Shown: positions 1-10,656 of the stretch, piece by piece
Position numbering within the stretch: position 1 is the first letter of the stretch
Layout of the letters: each line of letters opens with the position of its first letter
Assembly: GCA_949752735.1 (NCBI GenBank)
Contig: OX457041.1
Span: 21,790,117-21,854,116 of the forward strand
Origin: Lumbricus terrestris
Taxonomy: Eukaryota; Annelida; Clitellata; Crassiclitellata; Lumbricidae
Direction: 5' to 3'
Length of the DNA: 64,000 nucleotides
The notes under the pieces: model-generated
The model's input: only the letters and a program-made list of their open reading frames with translations
Told to the model about the DNA's origin: nothing
The model's database searches: none
Program-made: the position numbers and the translations under genes

Positions 1-527
1 TTAAACGGTTTCTTTGTATCAACATGGAGCAGATGAAGAGACTGAACAGGAGGAAGGCAATGTGCGGACTTTGTGGATTTGGCTACAGCCAGACAAGGAG
101 CTGGGAAGCATTTTGTAGGCAGATAATCTGTGCGATAATGTTCAGAAAACAACCGTCAAGTCGAGTTGACGCTATAGGCCTATAGTAGGCTATACGACGT
201 CTGCTGCTGAAGCCTAAACTTTCTCAGTAACTTGATGACTCTGCGGATATACATCGCATGTCAGATTGAAAGATTTCCATTTAACTAGAATCACTTCTGA
301 GAAAGACTTGTTTGACATTTCACTTGAATTATTTATGAGAAAGACTTATTTTAATCACTTAATTATGACGATGCAAAGACGCGTTTAAAATTATCAATCC
401 AATAAACGAATATTAACCTAGCAAATTAGATTTCTAGAAAAATGCTGACTTGAGAGTAAAGAAAAAAATTCAATGTTAGTGAGCAGAGTAGGCCTATAGA
501 CCTGTAGACCTATATTACTAATTAACC

Positions 528-670
528 AGGGTGAGATTTGTCGGTGGTTGGGGTTTCAACACCGTGTTTCTTAGAGCCTCATAATAAGGTCTGTTTTCAC
601 ACTCCAATTCCATGGGAAAAAAAGTCCAACTCCCTACCCCCCAGTAATTTTTCTACAATTGTCACACTGC
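528..670 (+). repeat. Dispersed repeat, copy A
   Basis: The stretch from about CAGGGTGAGA through the C-run to TTCTCACACTG-like sequence recurs in the same orientation at 19664-19815. Shared blocks include GGGTTTCAAC, TTTCTTAG, CACNCCAATTCCA and TTTTTCNACAATT. It is a diverged interspersed repeat of unknown class. Confidence 0.6.
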
Positions 671-840
671 CAAAACAGCCTAGAGTAGTTGAAGAAAAGG
701 CATAGATCTATGTTGAATTGACGAAAACACTGTTTCCTCACAAATCCTGATTCCTCTTCTCCCCTTTAATTTCCTAACAGCTTCAGTTCTAAGCACCATG
801 CACCTTAGCCGCTTGACCTTTCTAGATATGACTGGTAAAT

Positions 841-899
841 CAATCTCACCCACGCCAATCAGGTAGGCCTGATTGCAGTGATTGGTGTGGGTGAGATTG
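841..899. repeat. Short inverted repeat (hairpin)
   Basis: Arms of 21 bases at 841-861 and 879-899 are complementary except for one G-T type mismatch. They surround a 17-base loop. No flanking gene explains it. Confidence 0.75.
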
Positions 900-1997
900 T
901 TATGCTTTGACTAAATGACTGTGAAGTCGCTGGTTCCTGCGATATAGCTTTTTGAGCGCTGTAGAGTTTCAAGATTACGACAACGATTAAGATTACAGAC
1001 AAATGAAGAAACCATGTGTCAACGGTAGTTCACAGATGGCTAACGAGCATGGCTCCAAAGACATGTTATAGACAAGGTGGTAAAGATAGGGCCAAGTATG
1101 CAAAGTTCTATGGTATATATATATGCCGTCGCTTAAACAACTGGCGATGAGGTAAATTTCTGAATGCAGAAATACGGAGTTGAACTTTGGACAGACAGAA
1201 GCTACACAGAGGCCAAGAACAGATTCAGATAATTATAGTCTTAAAACAATTACTTTAGACGGTGGATAAGTATGCTTTTATCGATGTATACATCCAAAGG
1301 CTGTTTATTTGAATAGGCTGTGCGATTGAAGGTTCTTTTGCTGTATCTCGCACAGACGATTTCAGCAATTTATGAATAGTGGCATCCGATTCTGGCGCGA
1401 TATAATATATACGATAGGCTATATATCTGATATATATTGTTTAAGCAGCGGCATATACCATAGAACTTTGCATACTTAGCCCTACGTATATATGCATATT
1501 TATTGCATGAGGCAGAGAGGCAGATAGGCACACGGACGTAATGCAATAAACCAGCCACTATGACACAACGGTGGCTGTTGTTACTAGTCATTAGTCTAAG
1601 GGACAAACTTAGGTCAGCGGGCAATGTTTCTCCTCCACGTGATGTATGCTTCGTGGCTGATTCGGACAGAAGCCGTGCAGTGGACATATTATTATTACGG
1701 TCAGATGGACCAGGCGCTCGTTTGTAAAACGAAAATCAGGTCATCCGATAGAATTGGATTCCAACAAAAAGTCGACAAAACAGATGAGAGACACGCGGCA
1801 AAAGAGACAGAAGGTTACGAAGAGATAGCCTACATCTTCTAAGAGAAGCGTATACTTCGGATGACGTATACGTATCGTCGAGGATTAAAAGGACAAAAAG
1901 TGAGGCAGTATGTAGGTATACTGTTCTGAATAGACCTACATGTATGTGTCTTTTCGTATAAATATTATTGGCATAAATACATGCCTATATATAATGG

Positions 1998-2034
1998 TGT
2001 GCGTGTGTGTGTGCGTGTGCGTGCGCGTGCGCGT
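1998..2034. repeat. GT/GC microsatellite
   Basis: Alternating GTGTGCGTGTGC-type dinucleotides run uninterrupted through this stretch. This is purine-pyrimidine alternation of the kind that can adopt Z-DNA. Confidence 0.85.
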
Positions 2035-2261
2035 AATACACAACGCTTGTTTATTTGAGTAGGTCATAAAGTCAAAAAATGAAGCAGAGAGGATAGCCTA
2101 CAGATAAAAGTCAGATAATAATAACAGTGACAAATAGTAGGACTTTCACAGAGAGGCAGGCAGATGCATGTGGCACATCTGACGGCCAGGCAAAGAGGAA
2201 GCGAAAAACAGACAGACAAAGTGCAGATAGAGAGTCAAAGAGGATAATAGATCGATGACTT

Positions 2262-2371
2262 TACAGACAGACATACAGACAGGCAGATAGACAGACAGGC
2301 AGACAGACAGACAGACAGACGGACAGACAGCCAGACAGACAGATAGGCGGGCAGACAGAGAAAGACAGATA
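2262..2371. repeat. CAGA-type microsatellite
   Basis: Imperfect CAGA/CAGG tetranucleotide array. Frames reading Ser-Val-Cys-Leu repeats across it are artefacts of the array. Confidence 0.85.
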
Positions 2372-2610
2372 GCGGTATCCGAATGCAGTACATAAAATGG
2401 ATTAATGGGCAGTTTTGTGCCCATCCGCATGCATGATAGCGAAAATCATTGATCGGATCACCGGAGAATTTTCTCCATAAGAATGGTAAAATTTTCCATA
2501 AGAATAGCAAAATTCGCCTCTTTCCTCTGAAACGTAGAATCGACTTTTATAAGACTCTCACCATCAATTGAGAATCTCGGCCATGGTACAGTTCCCTATA
2601 TACAGCACAA

Positions 2611-2646
2611 AGGCAGACAGACAGGCAGACAGACAGACAGACAGAT
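2611..2646. repeat. CAGA microsatellite
   Basis: Short CAGA array, a second tract near the one at 2262-2371. Confidence 0.85.
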
Positions 2647-2852
2647 CTGACAAGTACTCAGGCAATCGGATCCAGTGGCTAACAGGGTCCACTCTCTGTC
2701 CCTTTTTCGCTCACTCAACCTTGGACACCCATGGCACACCATTACACACCCATGACAACCGGTTTATACCCCATCATTTCAGCCAAGACAGCCCATGTTA
2801 TGACATACCCCAAACCGAAGTGGGCAGCAGTATTAGCGTATACACTTATATA

Positions 2853-4067
2853 CACCGTGATTCAAAAAAAAGTAAGCCAAAATGTTTTTCAAATATCTCC
2901 AATGCCTGATGACATATCACGCTAAAAATTTCCAAATATTTAGAGAACTGGACTAAGAATATGATTCCAAAATTTCATGAGATAAAGTTGAACGGATAAA
3001 AAGATATGAGTCTTCCAACTTCATATGCCGAAATTTCAGTTTACAAGCAAATTTCTGTTAGATTCAATAGAATGTAAGTCTAACTGTTTTTCTTATATCC
3101 CTAATACCCGATAACTAATCATACCAAAATTCTCCAGATATGCAGAGAATTGAATAACAATATGATTCCAACAGTTTGGTTTGATTATTTAATTAAATAA
3201 GATGCTCAAGATGTCCTCCTCCTGCCTGCACACAAGCCTGGAGGCGCTGGCACCATTGTGCAACAGCATCATCGATTATCCTCTGGTCCAGGCCATCTCA
3301 CACTTCCATCAAGCGCTGCTTCAGATCGTTTATATCATGGATTGTTGTCTACTCGGTCTTGCATCAAGTGCCACACTTCATAGTCAACAGGATTCAAATC
3401 TGGGCTGTTCGGAGGCCATAATGTGAGAGAAATTAAGTCTGGCGCCTCTCTTGTTAGCATTTCAATGGTTTCCTGGGCTCCTGTGGGCTGGGACACTGTC
3501 CTGTTGAACAAAGCAGCCTTCTGGGGCTAGATTTCTGATTACAGGTAGAAGATGTTGTGACAGCAGAACGTCGCGATAATATGCTCCATTAATTTTTACT
3601 CCAGGGTCACTGAAGACCAAAATTGGGAACTGTCAAGCGTTGAAACCACAAAGAACACCATAACAGACTTGCTGAAAACTGAAGTTTCGGGAGATGAAGT
3701 TGAAATATTCATATCTTTCTATCCGTTCAAACTAATGACGCGATATTTTGGAATCCTATTCTTGGTTCAATTGTCTAAATAGTGGGGAAATTTTATTATG
3801 AGTAATCATCAGGCATAGGAGAGATTAGATAAACAGTTCGACTTACATTTGATTGAATCTCACAGAAAATTGCTTGTAAACTGAAATTTCGGTATATGAA
3901 GTTTAAAGATTCATAACTTTTTATCCATTCAACCATATCGCATGAAATTTTGAAATAATATTCTTGGTCCAATTCTCTAAATATTTGGAAAATTTTAGCG
4001 TGATATGTCATCAGGCATTGGAGATATATGAAAAACAATTTGGCTTACTTTTTTTTGAATCACGGTG
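2853..4067 (-). mobile_element. Tc1/mariner-type relic with long inverted repeats
   Basis: The ends read CACCGTGATTCAAAAAAAAG and its reverse complement, each flanked by TA (2851-2852 and 4068-4069), the target duplication expected for Tc1/mariner elements. The inverted repeats are unusually long, roughly 300 bp, and diverged. Each contains two related units of about 200 bp marked by CCTGATGA and ATTTAGAGAATTG-like words. The centre retains a broken transposase on the minus strand. The element is dead but its boundaries are clear. Confidence 0.8.
3190..3690 (-). pseudogene. Tc1/mariner transposase C-terminal remnant
   Basis: Reading the minus strand from about 3690 down to 3190 gives, with frame breaks, a stretch containing W-P-P-N-S-P-D-L-N-P-V-D-Y. 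This is the block around the second catalytic Asp in Tc1-like DDE transposases. It is followed by a typical tail rich in L-x-Q-R and W-C-Q-R-L. The N-terminal DNA-binding half and the first catalytic Asp are not recognisable. The remnant sits between the two long inverted repeats of the element at 2853-4067. No open frame longer than about 70 codons survives, so no active protein is expected. Confidence 0.75.
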
Positions 4068-4705
4068 TATATCGTAATTTATGTAGCACCCCATCAAGGT
4101 ACCAACTCAGAGGAGCTCAATATATATCAGCACCTCGTCTGTTGGCCTAAGCCAAAGGAACCCATGTCAGTCGCCATTGCAGGACCTTAAAACGTCTGCT
4201 ATTACCGACGGAAAAGAGAAAAAGCATTTCGCTTGATTCCAAGAAATGTCTCTTATATTGGACACATAAAGACGATTTATTCAGAAAATGAAAGCGGGCG
4301 TAAATCGCGCCTCGTTGCAGAGCACAGCAGCAAGCAATTCGAACAGATCCGCAAAGGAGAATATAAGACACATAATATTCCGCGTATATAGACCTATGCA
4401 CACTACAACCAACCGCTATTGTATACGCAATATGTCACAACATATGAGTAGGCCCATATGCTATCGGTATAATAAACCGGCGAGTAACACTGAACGCGTC
4501 AACTACAGGATCATATGGGGACGGGCGTGTTCAGTGTACAGTGTACACGGTATGGCATATATTATCATGCTGATGCCTGATGGATTAGAAATTAATGAAG
4601 AAATAGCACGGCTTTGTTTTAACACAAACCTCTGGTCGTATATACAATACATGTATATACCTTACTCAACAGAAGACCATTCATCTCTTCACTTTACTTT
4701 TCATT

Positions 4706-5280
4706 GATCAGTTTGCTTATCTTGCTCCTTCTCTGCATAAATCCTTCATATCGTTTAAACCTCAATCTACCAAAATATAAAATCGATTAGTTCAAGTTAC
4801 CGTGCTATGTCTCAGAATATATATAATTATATATATATATATATATCATTTTTCCCTACATAACTTGAATCACCCTAATATATAGGCCTATATATACATA
4901 TATAACTCGTTTCGTGCTTTTCAACCTTACCTTAGCATATATCACAGTTCGTTTTTCTTACTTTATCTCAGCATAAATCGCTCCATATTTTTACCACAAT
5001 TTAACATCAATTAGTTCAAGGAAATACCTCTCTCTGTCTCAACATAAATCGTATGCTACTTACTTTTTCTACCTCACCTTAACATAGATCAGTTCATTTT
5101 TTCTTGCTCCTTCTGAGCATTATAAATCCTCTTCATTTTTGCCTCAATTTAACACCGATTAGTTCAGGCTATCTTGCTCTGTCTCGACATAAAATCGTTT
5201 CATGCTTTTTCTATATACCTTGCCTTAGCATATAGATCAGTTAATAATTTTATCTTGCTTTATCCTAAGATAAATCATTG
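4706..5280. repeat. Degenerate tandem repeat
   Basis: The phrases CGATTAGTTCA, CTTGCTC(T/C), TTAGCATA, GATCAGTT and CATAAATC recur in the same order several times. They form a diverged array whose larger period is roughly 190 bp, with sub-units of about 45-95 bp. A TA-rich tract (4820-4850) interrupts it. Confidence 0.6.
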
Positions 5281-5609
5281 CCTCGTCTTATCTTGCGTTG
5301 CTGCTGCGTTGCGATCTCATTCGGGCAAATGATGGCAAAATAATTATTGCAGAGGAGGAGAGCCATTTCAATGACGTCAATTATTGTGCTCTCATGATAT
5401 AAATCGCGCAGACGATACGCTGGTTGCAGACGATATAGCTGCGCACAGTCAACCATCTAGCAACTGGCCAGATGGACAGAAATATAGACAGAGGGACATA
5501 CAGACAGACTGATAGATAGACAGACAGACAGAGGGACATACAGACGGTTCAGCGGGCAGTCGGCAGACGTCATGCGCAGACGGAAAATGAAGAAATTGGT
5601 ATGGCCTCT

Positions 5610-5640
5610 GATATATATATATTTATAATATATTATATAC

Positions 5641-5671
<31 letters not shown>
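5610..5671. repeat. TA microsatellite
   Basis: Nearly pure (TA)n with a short interruption at about 5622-5645. Confidence 0.85.
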
Positions 5672-6810
5672 CTTGCTGTTCTCATAGAGGCCTCGTGGTG
5701 GAAAAGACTTTGAACTATCTATAGTGACTGCAGTCAACGAATACCTGCTTGACAATAGTTTATTATGCAGAGATAATCAACTTAGAATTGTGTGACGTTT
5801 GTTTGTAACAATTAGTTTTTTTCGCGACTGCAGCAGTGTAATTCATCGGTCATGTACAATTGTACACTGTGCGTTGTGTGTGTGGTATAGGTCTATTTCT
5901 GTTTGACTGGATTTATGAGCTTCGAAAGCAGGGCCACTGTGATGATTATATCATTTCATCGTGTGGTTTGCTTTATAGCCTATACGCTTTTGTTGGAATA
6001 TTATTTCACCTGTAAATTTTTTTATACAGTGAGTTTGCATGGTTTATCATTTTTGTGATCTTCGAAAACAAGACCATGGCTATGTCATTTCGCCTTTGGT
6101 AGGCCTACATGTATATTTCATTCACTTATTACCAGTGCTTAAAGTGTAAAAAAAAGAAGTGCCAGGACGCTGTATTGTATACGGAGACTTAACTGGTCGT
6201 CAGTGGCGGCGCCAGGATTTTAGGTTGGGGGGGCTGAAGCCCTAAGCCGTTCCTCCCTCCCAAAGGTACATAAGAAATGTTTTCTTAAAGAGTGCTCATA
6301 TTGCAAGCGCCGAAGGCACTATAAGCTGCGAGTGCCGAAGGCACGAAGCCCATGCCGACTAGGGGGTCTGAGGGAGAACGCATTTTTAGCTGTGTCGACC
6401 TCAACTGGAGCCCTTTTTCGGCCCTTGTTTGCCAGCTATTTTATGAACGATAAAGTCATGAAAACTTCAAGAATAAGTCGTTTTTCAGAGTCGAAAGCTA
6501 CCAGGATAACAATAAAAGTCAAAGTTTTATTGTAGAAGATAAAGGTGTTGTCTTTACCGTAATCACAACAGTTAAAAGTTTAGGCCAATAACAAGTTTTT
6601 AAGTTTGCCGTTCTATGGGCACCGTATAGGAAACTCAAGGAGCATGTCGTATTTAGGGGGTTTTACGGGCTCAGTCCACCCAAAATGTGTGATTTCCTCA
6701 TTTTCATAACAAATTCTATGAAGGCTTAACTTATACTTATTGTATTTTGCGACCATTGCTTAGTGTTGAGCCACTGAACAGAGGGAGGAGTTTTGGTGGA
6801 GGGGATCAGA

Positions 6811-6980
6811 GCTTAAAGTGTGGCTGGACGGTCATGGACGGCGTCCATGCACTTATTTTAAAATCTGAGCGCCGTCTAGCCACTTATTGGCCAGCAATGA
6901 CTAGAAAGGTAAGGGGCGTCCAGGCACTTCTTTTGGAAAGATAAGGGGCATCCAGGCACTTCTTTTCCCACACTTTCAGC
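6811..6980 (+). repeat. Dispersed palindromic repeat, GGACG family
   Basis: Starts GCTTAAAGTGTGGC and ends CCCACACTTTCAGC, with internal GGACGGTCATGGACGGCGTC and CCAGGCACTT words. Related copies lie at 18619-18770 and 60786-60920, and a fragment near 6136-6175. The ends are inverted copies of each other (AAAGTGTGG and CCACACTTT), as in a MITE. Confidence 0.6.
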
Positions 6981-7600
6981 ACTGGAGGGGATAGCACCTC
7001 CCCACATATTGAAATGTTTTTGAATTTCCACGCTGCAATGGTAGCATTTTAGACTGTCATTATGACGAAAATGCTCATCATTTCAGTGCTGATAGTCGTG
7101 GTTTTCGACTTCAAAAGTGTCTCCTGCAGAGTCCTGCTATTGTTTAAATCTGTCAAATTTCTTGACTGCAAAATCCCTCATAATTTCGCTGCTGAAAGAT
7201 ATGGTTTCAGAGTTCAAGAAATGTTTTCTCCCCATTGTTCAAATTTGACGAATTTCCACATTGCAATAATAGCATTTTAGGTTGTCATTTTAACTAAACG
7301 GCTCATCACTTCAGTGCCGATCAGTGGCTTAGCAATAGGTGGTGCAGCTTGTGCAGTGCACAAGGGCCCAGGCTGTTGAGGGGCCCCGCGGTCCGAGTCA
7401 TGACAATCGTCAATTATTTGACCATTGCCACCATGCATGCGGTGATGTGTCTTGGGCTTGACCTCCTCAGGTCATCATCTGACACCGAAACAGACCAAAC
7501 ATAAATCTGACTCTGATACAGGCTAGCACCGGCGGTTAACCCTAATCCCTCACTTTACTGAACCTATGTGCAACGCCCTTTCCTTCGGCGTCAGCTGGGT

Positions 7601-7632
7601 CCGGCCACGACCCTCAAAGGGTCGTGGTCCGG
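7601..7632. repeat. GC-rich hairpin
   Basis: CCGGCCACGACCCT is followed after three bases by its near-perfect reverse complement, then by a T-rich run. It could form a strong RNA or cruciform hairpin. Confidence 0.7.
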
Positions 7633-7811
7633 CGCTCCACACCTCGTTTTACAATTTTTTTTGTTTTTTTTTGTTTTTGTTTTTATTATTTTTTATTATT
7701 ATAGGTTTACGACCAGTTACAGTGCGCCAGTGACCCTCCTGCTTTGCTATTGGACTTACGGAGTTTTACCTCACGCCAGCGGTCCAGCAGGGAACCAGTT
7801 AATTATTATTT

Positions 7812-7841
7812 CACTTTGATCTTAGCCAAAAGGCCGAGAAG
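7812..7841 (-). ncRNA. U2 snRNA 5'-end-like fragment
   Basis: The minus strand reads CTTCTCGGCCTTTTGGCTAA followed by GATCAAAGTG. This is the highly conserved start of U2 small nuclear RNA, which base-pairs with U6. The similarity stops after about 30 bases. The branch-site recognition region, the Sm site and the 3' stem-loops are not seen, so this is not a functional U2 gene. It is either a truncated pseudogene or the head of an snRNA-derived short retroelement; neighbouring sequence does not decide between these. Confidence 0.7.
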
Positions 7842-8211
7842 TGCTAATTGCTCTGGGGGCTGCTAGAGTTTATATAGGATAGATGCCCCCATTAAAAAGG
7901 TGTTTAGCGTGACCATAAACTTGCACAGTGTATTGCAAAGTTATACGCCTGCCAAAAACTTTGACTTTTGATTGAGCACGTACAATGCAATTTTTTCTAA
8001 TTAATTCTGTGCATCTGAGGAGCATAATTATGAGAAACACATTACCTATTAAACAGAAAACCAAATAGTCCCTATCTAAACAGTGTTAAAATTTGCGTCC
8101 GTTGAAACGCCATTTACTTCCAGCGGCAAAATATGTAGACGCCGTTGCTACGCAACAATAATGATAATCAGATTCAAGGCAATAGATATATTGCACGTAA
8201 TTGAGTTGAAC

Positions 8212-10597
8212 TGTAACGCCCGCCCCTATCGGCATCCCCGGAGTCGCCACTTCCGGATCCTCGCCTGATGGGACCGCGTGCTGCTGTGGACAAGCTCTAG
8301 AGATAGAGGGAGGACAGGAGGAAGTGACTTCTGGGTTCGAATCCCAACCCAGGAAAGGCGGCCAGTCTTTTCGACTACCGTACTCCCTATATGAAATTGG
8401 CGGCCTACTAGCCAATCTATCACTTCTTCGCAATATACCAGGTTGCGTGAAATCTTTAGGCCTAGCACCCAAAGTTTCCTCCAGGCCGATGGTCGAGTGG
8501 TATGGCGCGTCCGCAGTGGTAATAGCGGTGAGGTAACCAGGGTTCAAATCCACAGCAGGCTTGGGTACCGGCGACGCCTCTAGCCTTTCCAATCGTGATA
8601 CCACTTCCGTCAGCGCTTCCCTGACGTTATCTCTTACAGCCGAGATCTCTTCTCTTACATTTGATTGTACTGAGGAAATAGCATCGCTAACATTTGATTG
8701 CACTGCCAGGACATTAAACTCCACCGTGGCAATCGCCTCTTGCGTCTCTCTGGCATTCAGTTGCAAAGACGACTGTATAGAAGTCATAGCATCATGAGTT
8801 GACTTAGCATGCACTTGCATAGCCTCTTTTGAAGACTTAGCGTTAGTCTGTATTGCCTCATGAGTAGACTTAGCATTAGTCTGAATTGCCTCGAGCAATA
8901 TCTCCATAGAAGAAGGGGGCCTAGAAGGCTGAGCAGGAGTGACTGGCCTAGACTCCTCCATAGCGCTATAGAAATGACTTCTATCTTTATAGCTCACAAT
9001 CAATCAAGTATTCATTCAACGTCAGTTGCATTCAATGCCATCAATGATCAAAGTCAGAAGTTTAATTAATATTTCTTATTATTCACAATCACTTGAATCT
9101 TCAATTGACATCAATTATGTTCAAAGCAATCAAACATAAAAGTCAGTAAGTTCAATTATCAGTTCCTATCCTTTGTAAAGACATTCAATGAAAATCAAAT
9201 GCAACAATTCAATGCAAACACCTATCAACCGGAGTATGCCTAAATTAAATCCCGATTGACTCTCAAGTCCCACAGCCAATTTCAGTTCAGCCCAAAATAT
9301 CTTAATAACCGATCGTATTAATTCCCCAATAAAGCGTACCTTATGTCCGAAGACAAGGGACAAATCCGATCGTGTGCGAAGAACAGCGACGAAGACGATA
9401 TCCAAGATGCGACGAAACACACAGAAAGGCGTCGAGTTTGAAACGCCCGAAAAGATCAGCTAAATCCGATGCTGATTTCTCGCAATGAACATCAATTTCG
9501 GCTATGTATCCAAGCCGTTTGAGAAAGACGCCCTTAGGCAAATAATACGAACAAACGCTTCGCAACACAATTCCGAAGAACGAGAACAGAGCGCTGACGA
9601 TTCGAAGCCCACGATAAATCACTCCATGTGACAGGGCGAAGAGAGGCCTTGACCGATTAATCCAGGAGTAGATCCAATGCGAAAGCGAAGGCAAAACTCG
9701 CAACAACGCAGATGTATTTCTCGCAACAAACAAACTCTTTTATTTAATCGACTCCATGTCGAGAGAGAATGAATCGCCGACAGAATCCGTGTATGCGCAA
9801 CTAGTGCAAGCAGGCGCTTATCCTGGCCATGCTTCACCAACTTGATCGAGCCTAAAACTACCAACCGCCGCAATACATCCGACCGCCCTGAGATCCTGTG
9901 CGCAACTGAGCCTCTCAGCGTCGCGCTGCTCTTTTATTACTGCCTGACAAGGAGAGCGTCCCCCTTTCTGCGCATGACCAGCAAGCGAGCCGCGCGCGCA
10001 AACCCAGCAGCAACGCAGCTGTTTCAAGGCGGCAAGAATCAGCTGCCACGTGCGTCCTCTCCTGTGTATCTCCGCGTCTGTCTGTAGCTCACTGTCTTTC
10101 TCCTTCAATCTCTCCTTCTGAAAAGCGCCATCTGCCGCTGATCACGTAGGCATCAAATGCACCAGTTCAACCTTGAGAAAACACACGTACACAGACCCAC
10201 ACGCCAACGGTGTTTCCTTCTCAATCCGTGTCCCTGCCTGTGCTTGTCTGGCTGGCTGTATTCCTCGCTCACTCTGATCATCAGACCACCTCAGAGAGCG
10301 TGCGAAAGTTTAATTACCCTCATCGACTGCAAGCGGCGCGGCCTTTGAAGACAGCGACCGACGATCGCTGAGAGCGTGTGAAAGTATACCAATTAATGAA
10401 ACAGCAACGACTGCTGCCTACGTCAGCGGTCGCTGTGACCCGTGTCAAGCGCAAATCAACATTAAAATATAGGTCACACAAGGCAGCTCAAAAATACAGA
10501 AATAAAACAAATATATCAGATCCCTGAAACCCCATAATCGATCAAAAATTAAATAAAATAATATTAGCGACCCGTAGCGTAGTTATACGTCGCTACA
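8212..10597 (-). repeat. 3' LTR of the Gag-only element
   Basis: 2386 bp, matching 15689-18074 base for base wherever compared, apart from position 5. It contains a copy of the first ~263 codons of gag, which runs on into flanking DNA and is not a separate gene. Confidence 0.9.
8483..8557 (+). repeat. tRNA-like segment inside the LTR
   Basis: TGGTCGAGTGG (8490-8500) fits an RNA polymerase III A box and GGGTTCAAATCC (8540-8551) a B box, at tRNA-like spacing. The stems pair poorly, so it is a tRNA-derived or SINE-like piece, not a tRNA gene. A second B-box-like word, GGGTTCGAATCCC, is at 8333-8345. Both lie antisense to the gag coding sequence. Confidence 0.5.
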
Positions 10598-10615
10598 CTA
10601 TTCTCGGCCCTCCCT
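10598..10615 (-). promoter_or_regulatory. Candidate polypurine tract
   Basis: The minus strand reads AGGGAGGGCCGAGAATAG directly before the 3' LTR. This is the place and composition expected of the plus-strand primer. Confidence 0.55.
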
Positions 10616-10616
10616 G

Positions 10617-10656
10617 ATTTCAGGATCCTTTTAATTGGAAAAATGGATCCTGAAAT
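10617..10656. repeat. 12-bp perfect hairpin near the 3' LTR
   Basis: ATTTCAGGATCC (10617-10628) and GGATCCTGAAAT (10645-10656) are exact reverse complements around a 16-base loop. It lies about 20 bp from the polypurine tract. Confidence 0.8.

Larger units (their letters stand above)
1..2850. other. Intergenic DNA, no gene recognised
   Basis: No long open frame and no recognisable protein. The short frames here translate microsatellites or random sequence. The region holds the dispersed repeat, hairpin and simple repeats listed separately. Base composition is AT-rich, with frequent AGGCCTA-type words. Confidence 0.6.
5281..7600. other. Intergenic DNA with repeat fragments
   Basis: I see no gene. 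The stretch contains a CAGA-like tract (5469-5546), a TA array (5610-5671), G-run elements of the common TGGCGGCGCCAGGATTTT type (about 6200-6290), a palindromic repeat (6811-6980) and an AGTGGCTTAGCAATAGG-type element near 7320-7420. Confidence 0.55.

Noticed and set aside
2146..2510. Cys/Leu/Ser-repeat proteins
   Set aside because: Translations of the CAGA microsatellite.
8086..9003. 305-codon minus-strand frame as a separate gene
   Set aside because: It is the copy of the first ~263 gag codons carried by the 3' LTR, running on into flanking DNA.
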